Assembly (NCBI GenBank): GCA_045647885.1
Contig: JAZRMX010000026.1
Coordinates: 1 to 64,000, forward strand
Direction: 5' to 3'
Length of the DNA stretch: 64,000 bases
From: HGM04593 sp045647885
Lineage (GTDB): Bacteria > Bacteroidota > Bacteroidia > Bacteroidales > Bacteroidaceae
In this document: piece after piece, positions 61,422 to 64,000 of the stretch
Numbering within the stretch: position 1 is the stretch's first letter
Layout of the letters: each line of letters starts with the position of its first letter
Notes under the pieces: model-generated
Database searches by the model: none
What the model was told of the DNA's origin: nothing
The model's input: only the letters and a program-made list of their open reading frames with translations
Position numbers and translations under genes: made by a program

Positions 61422-61784
61422 ATGGGACTTTTAAACAACATTTTGGACAGTTTCAAGAACGCAGAATTCACTGTAGCTCCTCAGAAGAAGCTCAAAACTA
61501 TTTCGGCCGACTTTAAGAAGGCATTCGACCTAACCCTTGTATTCTACAAAGGTGTGCAGATAGCCGATGGTGAGCTTACCCTCGCTGCTCTCAACAAGAA
61601 GACCACAAAGGATGTGAAAAGCACAGCCGATGGCCTCAAGATTAAGGCAAGTATGAAGGTGGGTGATGCCGAGAAACTCTTCGACACAAACTTTGGTGTA
61701 ACCGTGCAGATAAAAGACAAGAGCGGTGCCAAACTCGTTCCCAATGAGATAACCATTGGCCAGGCTGCACGCGGCGAGTATTAA
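61422..61784 (+). CDS. Divergent copy of the cluster's alpha/beta domain
   Basis: A 120-residue protein. An N-terminal helix of ~17 residues is followed by a version of the domain found at 59246, 61855 and 63254: KKLKTISADFKKAFDLTLVFYKG aligns with KVKTLKENFKKNFGSTLRVYKS, and KASMKVGDAEKLFDTNFGVTVQIKD aligns with GGNLRVGNFEKKIAELYGIGVQVAN. It is soluble. The fold looks like a compact beta-alpha-beta, possibly beta-grasp; this is inferred from the strand-helix pattern. It is the most diverged of the four copies in the window. Confidence 0.68.
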   Translation: MGLLNNILDSFKNAEFTVAPQKKLKTISADFKKAFDLTLVFYKGVQIADGELTLAALNKKTTKDVKSTADGLKIKASMKVGDAEKLFDTNFGVTVQIKDKSGAKLVPNEITIGQAARGEY

Positions 61785-61854
61785 ATAATGACTTTAATAT
61801 TGTATAACTACAAATTTATAACTTTTTGGCTAACCATTAAAAACTTAAAACATT

Positions 61855-62169
61855 ATGGCAGAATTTAAATTGGATGGCCGTATGAAGGTCAAGACCTTGA
61901 AAGAGAATTTCAAAAAGAACTTTGGTAGCACATTGCGCGTGTACAAGAGCGTTACTTGCAAGGGTGCTATGGCTGACGATGATGCAACATTGGCTTCACT
62001 CCGTGCCGAGGGTAAGACTGGTGGTGAGCTTACAGTAGGTGGCAACCTCCGCGTTGGTAACTTCGAGAAGAAGATTGCCGAGCTCTACGGTATAGGTGTT
62101 CAGGTAGCTAACGCTGACGACAGCAAGCTTGCCGACAACGATATTACTCTTGTTGCTGCAGGTAAATAA
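61855..62169 (+). CDS. 104-residue alpha/beta domain protein, copy A
   Basis: A single-domain protein (MAEFKLDGRMKVKTLKENFK start, ..NDITLVAAGK end) equivalent to residues 1-105 of the TM-OmpA protein at 59246. It is soluble, with no signal peptide. I do not know a family name. The pattern of DGR..VK..K..F....G..LRVYKS, then GGNLRVGNFEKKIAELYGIGVQVAN suggests two beta-alpha units. The product is identical to that of 63254. It may be a free competitor or partner of the anchored copy. A terminator-like hairpin follows 21 bases later. Confidence 0.78.
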   Translation: MAEFKLDGRMKVKTLKENFKKNFGSTLRVYKSVTCKGAMADDDATLASLRAEGKTGGELTVGGNLRVGNFEKKIAELYGIGVQVANADDSKLADNDITLVAAGK

Positions 62170-62190
62170 TCGTTAAAACCCGTATTAAGG

Positions 62191-62216
62191 TATGCAGGGC
62201 TTGGTTGCCCTGCATA
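62191..62216 (+). terminator. Hairpin after copy A
   Basis: Stem TATGCAGGGC/GCCCTGCATA with a TTGGTT loop, part of the duplicated segment. Only a short A/T-rich sequence follows, so it may be a terminator or a processing and stability element. Confidence 0.6.
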
Positions 62217-62292
62217 TCACTAAAAAACAAATTGTTTTCATAAAAGGGTTATTCGCTTTATGCAGCTTTATTTATAACTCACAAAATTTAGA

Positions 62293-63219
62293 ATGGTGGC
62301 AAAGTTAAAAGACATATCAGCTAAGGATGCAGCGACTCACCTCAAAGAGGTGCAAGATGTATTTAATCTCCTTGCGAAAAAGGATGTTTACAAATCTGGA
62401 TTTTCAGAAGATAAAGGGGCTATATCAAAGGTCTTTAAAAGCATCAAGGAAGTGAGCAAAACAGACATCCTTGTTCGTCTTACACTCATTGATAGTATGT
62501 ACTCTACTCAGATGAGTCGTCGCTACTATGCCCTCGATGAGTTGGCTACGGCTTTGTTTAAACTGTCGGGCGGGAAAGATGGTAAGTTAGAACAGATGTT
62601 CCTTGATTTTGCTGCTGCACCTGAGCAAAAAGTGCATCTTTTTGACTACGAGGAGAGAGACGATAAAGGAAATATCGTGTGTAAAAACCTATTTTCTGAA
62701 TGCTATGGAATTGGTAAAGGTGGTGCCGACAAAGGTGTTGCTATCTCCCTTATAAGCAAGTATGCATACTTTGAAACCAATTTCAAATTCCCTATCTATG
62801 ACTCTATTGCTTGCGAAATATATCCATTAGTTTGGCACTTTTGTGGTTTTGGAAAAGATAAGCCCAAACTCATACATAGTGAAAATGGAAAAGTAGTTGG
62901 TGACAGGACAATGGTAGAGTATGTTAAAGCGATAAACCTGCTAATAGATAAGATAGATTGCAAAGAAGTTAACTACGACTTGCTCGATCGTTTCCTGTGG
63001 TTCGTGGGCAAGATTCGTCGAGGCAATCTCTCCCTGGTTTTGTCGCGTGAGGAGTATATAGCCACTATAAACATATTCAAAGCACAAAACGTAACCGAAG
63101 AATCAAGTGAGTACTTTAATATTGAAAAGGTAGATTTGAGTAAACTTACATATTTGAAGAAAAACTCTTTGTTGTATAAGTTTTTTGAATTTGCAAGAAT
63201 TTACGGACATAAGAAATAA
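62293..63219 (+). CDS. Unknown 308-residue protein between duplicated genes
   Basis: A soluble, mostly helical protein (MVAKLKDISAKDAATHLKEV start). A central block CYGIGKGGADKGVAISLISKYAYFETNFKFPIYDSIACE has the look of the helix-hairpin-helix region of OGG-type DNA glycosylase folds, with a glycine-rich turn before SLISKYA and a PIYDS segment; this is a weak, by-eye resemblance. No nuclease or kinase motif is clear. It sits between two copies of a 392-bp direct repeat, so it may have entered or been captured by the duplication. Confidence 0.65.
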   Translation: MVAKLKDISAKDAATHLKEVQDVFNLLAKKDVYKSGFSEDKGAISKVFKSIKEVSKTDILVRLTLIDSMYSTQMSRRYYALDELATALFKLSGGKDGKLEQMFLDFAAAPEQKVHLFDYEERDDKGNIVCKNLFSECYGIGKGGADKGVAISLISKYAYFETNFKFPIYDSIACEIYPLVWHFCGFGKDKPKLIHSENGKVVGDRTMVEYVKAINLLIDKIDCKEVNYDLLDRFLWFVGKIRRGNLSLVLSREEYIATINIFKAQNVTEESSEYFNIEKVDLSKLTYLKKNSLLYKFFEFARIYGHKK

Positions 63220-63253
63220 GAGCATTTATTAACCATTAAAAACTTAAAACATT

Positions 63254-63568
63254 ATGGCAGAATTTAAATTGGATGGCCGTATGAAGGTCAAGACCTTGAA
63301 AGAGAACTTCAAAAAGAACTTTGGTAGCACATTGCGCGTGTACAAGAGCGTTACTTGCAAGGGTGCTATGGCTGACGATGATGCAACACTTGCTTCACTC
63401 CGTGCCGAGGGTAAGACTGGTGGTGAGCTTACTGTAGGTGGCAACCTCCGCGTTGGTAACTTCGAGAAGAAGATTGCCGAGCTCTACGGTATTGGTGTTC
63501 AGGTAGCTAACGCTGACGACAGCAAGCTTGCCGACAACGATATTACTCTTGTTGCTGCAGGTAAATAA
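63254..63568 (+). CDS. 104-residue alpha/beta domain protein, copy B
   Basis: Encodes exactly the same 104 residues as the gene at 61855, with five silent base differences in the coding part. The same AACCATTAAAAACTTAAAAC sequence precedes both starts, so expression signals are duplicated too. Keeping the protein identical while silent changes accumulate suggests dosage or recent origin. It follows the 308-residue gene by 34 bases. Confidence 0.78.
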   Translation: MAEFKLDGRMKVKTLKENFKKNFGSTLRVYKSVTCKGAMADDDATLASLRAEGKTGGELTVGGNLRVGNFEKKIAELYGIGVQVANADDSKLADNDITLVAAGK

Positions 63569-63589
63569 TCGTTAAAACCCGTATTAAGG

Positions 63590-63615
63590 TATGCAGGGCT
63601 TGGCTGCCCTGCATA
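63590..63615 (+). terminator. Hairpin after copy B
   Basis: The same stem as after copy A (TATGCAGGGC/GCCCTGCATA), with loop TTGGCT, one base different from copy A. Confidence 0.6.
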
Positions 63616-63644
63616 TCACTATAACATTTTAAGAACTTATAACT

Positions 63645-63887
63645 ATGAGTAAAGAGTATTACAAAAAGAGAATTATTGACCTTCGTGCGTCAATTGAGAG
63701 GGAGAGAGAGGCCAAGAAACGTGATAATGATAATTATTCACGTTGGATTAAGAGTGCAACTTCGCCTTCGTCAAAGGCAAGTTACCGCAAGAGCAAAATT
63801 GATGCGGCAGCACGTCACGATAACCAGATTGAGTATCTTAAACGACAGATTGAGAGTGCCAAGGATTCACTGCGTCGCTGCAAGTAA
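63645..63887 (+). CDS. Small coiled-coil protein
   Basis: An 80-residue, highly charged protein (MSKEYYKKRIIDLRASIERE start) that should form two helices in a coiled-coil hairpin, broken by a polar TSPSSKAS loop. It is rich in Lys, Arg, Glu and Ser, without membrane segment. No family recognised. It follows the copy B hairpin by about 30 bases and is followed after 6 bases by another frame. Confidence 0.62.
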   Translation: MSKEYYKKRIIDLRASIEREREAKKRDNDNYSRWIKSATSPSSKASYRKSKIDAAARHDNQIEYLKRQIESAKDSLRRCK

Positions 63888-63893
63888 TGGTAT

Positions 63894-64000
63894 ATGATAT
63901 TATTTTTAGCATACATAATAAACCTGTTTGCTCCTACAATAAACCTTATTGGCTTGTTGGGGCTGTGTGGGTGTGTGGTGTATGAGGATTTTTATGTTCT
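63894..64000 (+). CDS. Membrane protein start, cut by window edge
   Basis: A frame from the ATG at 63894 is open to the right edge. It opens MILFLAYIINLFAPTINLIG and continues hydrophobic (GLLGLCGCVV), which would form one or two membrane helices. It begins 6 bases after the coiled-coil gene, in line with the cluster's close spacing. Too short to name. Confidence 0.45.
   Translation, partial: MILFLAYIINLFAPTINLIGLLGLCGCVVYEDFYV

Larger units (their letters stand above)
61831..62222 (+). repeat. 392-bp direct repeat, copy A
   Basis: Matches 63230-63621 over 392 bases with six single-base differences by eye. It covers 24 bases before the gene, the whole 104-codon gene and the downstream hairpin. 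All coding differences are silent. Confidence 0.9.
63230..63621 (+). repeat. 392-bp direct repeat, copy B
   Basis: Second copy of the segment at 61831-62222, in the same orientation, 1399 bases away. The near-identity at silent sites implies recent duplication or gene conversion. Confidence 0.9.

Overview
The window reads as chromosomal DNA of a gut-type Bacteroidales bacterium (Bacteroidota). The evidence is the Bacteroidota promoter signature (a TAnnTTTG -7 box, in two cases with a -33 TTG/TTTG at the expected spacing), families largely confined to that phylum (DUF1573, DUF4301, DUF4369, DUF4230, a BspA-type LRR protein with a Por-like tail, a YVARHSWA-type tyrosine recombinase), and an ATP synthase operon that begins with atpD-atpC. 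I cannot fix the genus. No rRNA, tRNA or CRISPR array was seen.

Layout. 1-72: start of a transposase leaving the left edge. 471-11881: housekeeping and stress genes (DUF1573, a synthetase-type RelA, DUF4301, an AraC regulator, a gamma-carbonic-anhydrase-like protein, a GNAT, HtpG, ClpC). 12312-19365: the complete F1Fo ATP synthase operon, including a small membrane protein before atpB. 19460-20883: a DUF4369/thioredoxin-fold lipoprotein and a small unknown gene.

21027-28867: a compact, intact phage-derived cassette (two small coiled-coil proteins, a 1626-residue polyvalent protein, a P22-like portal) with no terminase, capsid or tail genes. 28921-36647: an AT-rich accessory island. It holds a tyrosine recombinase, a 189-bp segment bounded by perfect 16-bp inverted repeats with an outward promoter box (a likely invertible promoter), a possible HEPN-motif protein, a 1132-residue BspA-type surface protein, a DUF4143 ATPase and an ATPase remnant.

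36842-55129: core metabolism and information genes (ligA, dapA, a TIGR02757 protein, malic enzyme-PTA, the AspT/AspD aspartate-alanine pair, a TPR protein, pgk, nth, a histidine phosphatase, pheS, a hydrolase-type SpoT). The two Rel/Spo proteins of the window have opposite halves degraded.

55215-64000: the least familiar region. A membrane-anchored protein kinase and a divergent HTH-like gene are followed by a roughly 370-nt leader rich in RNA structure. The leader has a GNRA hairpin, a 9-nt loop fully complementary to a site about 100 nt downstream, and a 10-nt segment complementary to the sequence just before the next start codon. A same-strand series of small genes follows: two DUF4230 proteins, a TM-OmpA protein, a 44-residue basic protein, a TerB-like protein, small membrane proteins, and four copies of one small alpha/beta domain. 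Two of those copies are identical proteins inside a 392-bp duplication flanking a 308-residue unknown. Together they look like an uncharacterised envelope or stress-signalling system and are the best candidate here for something new.
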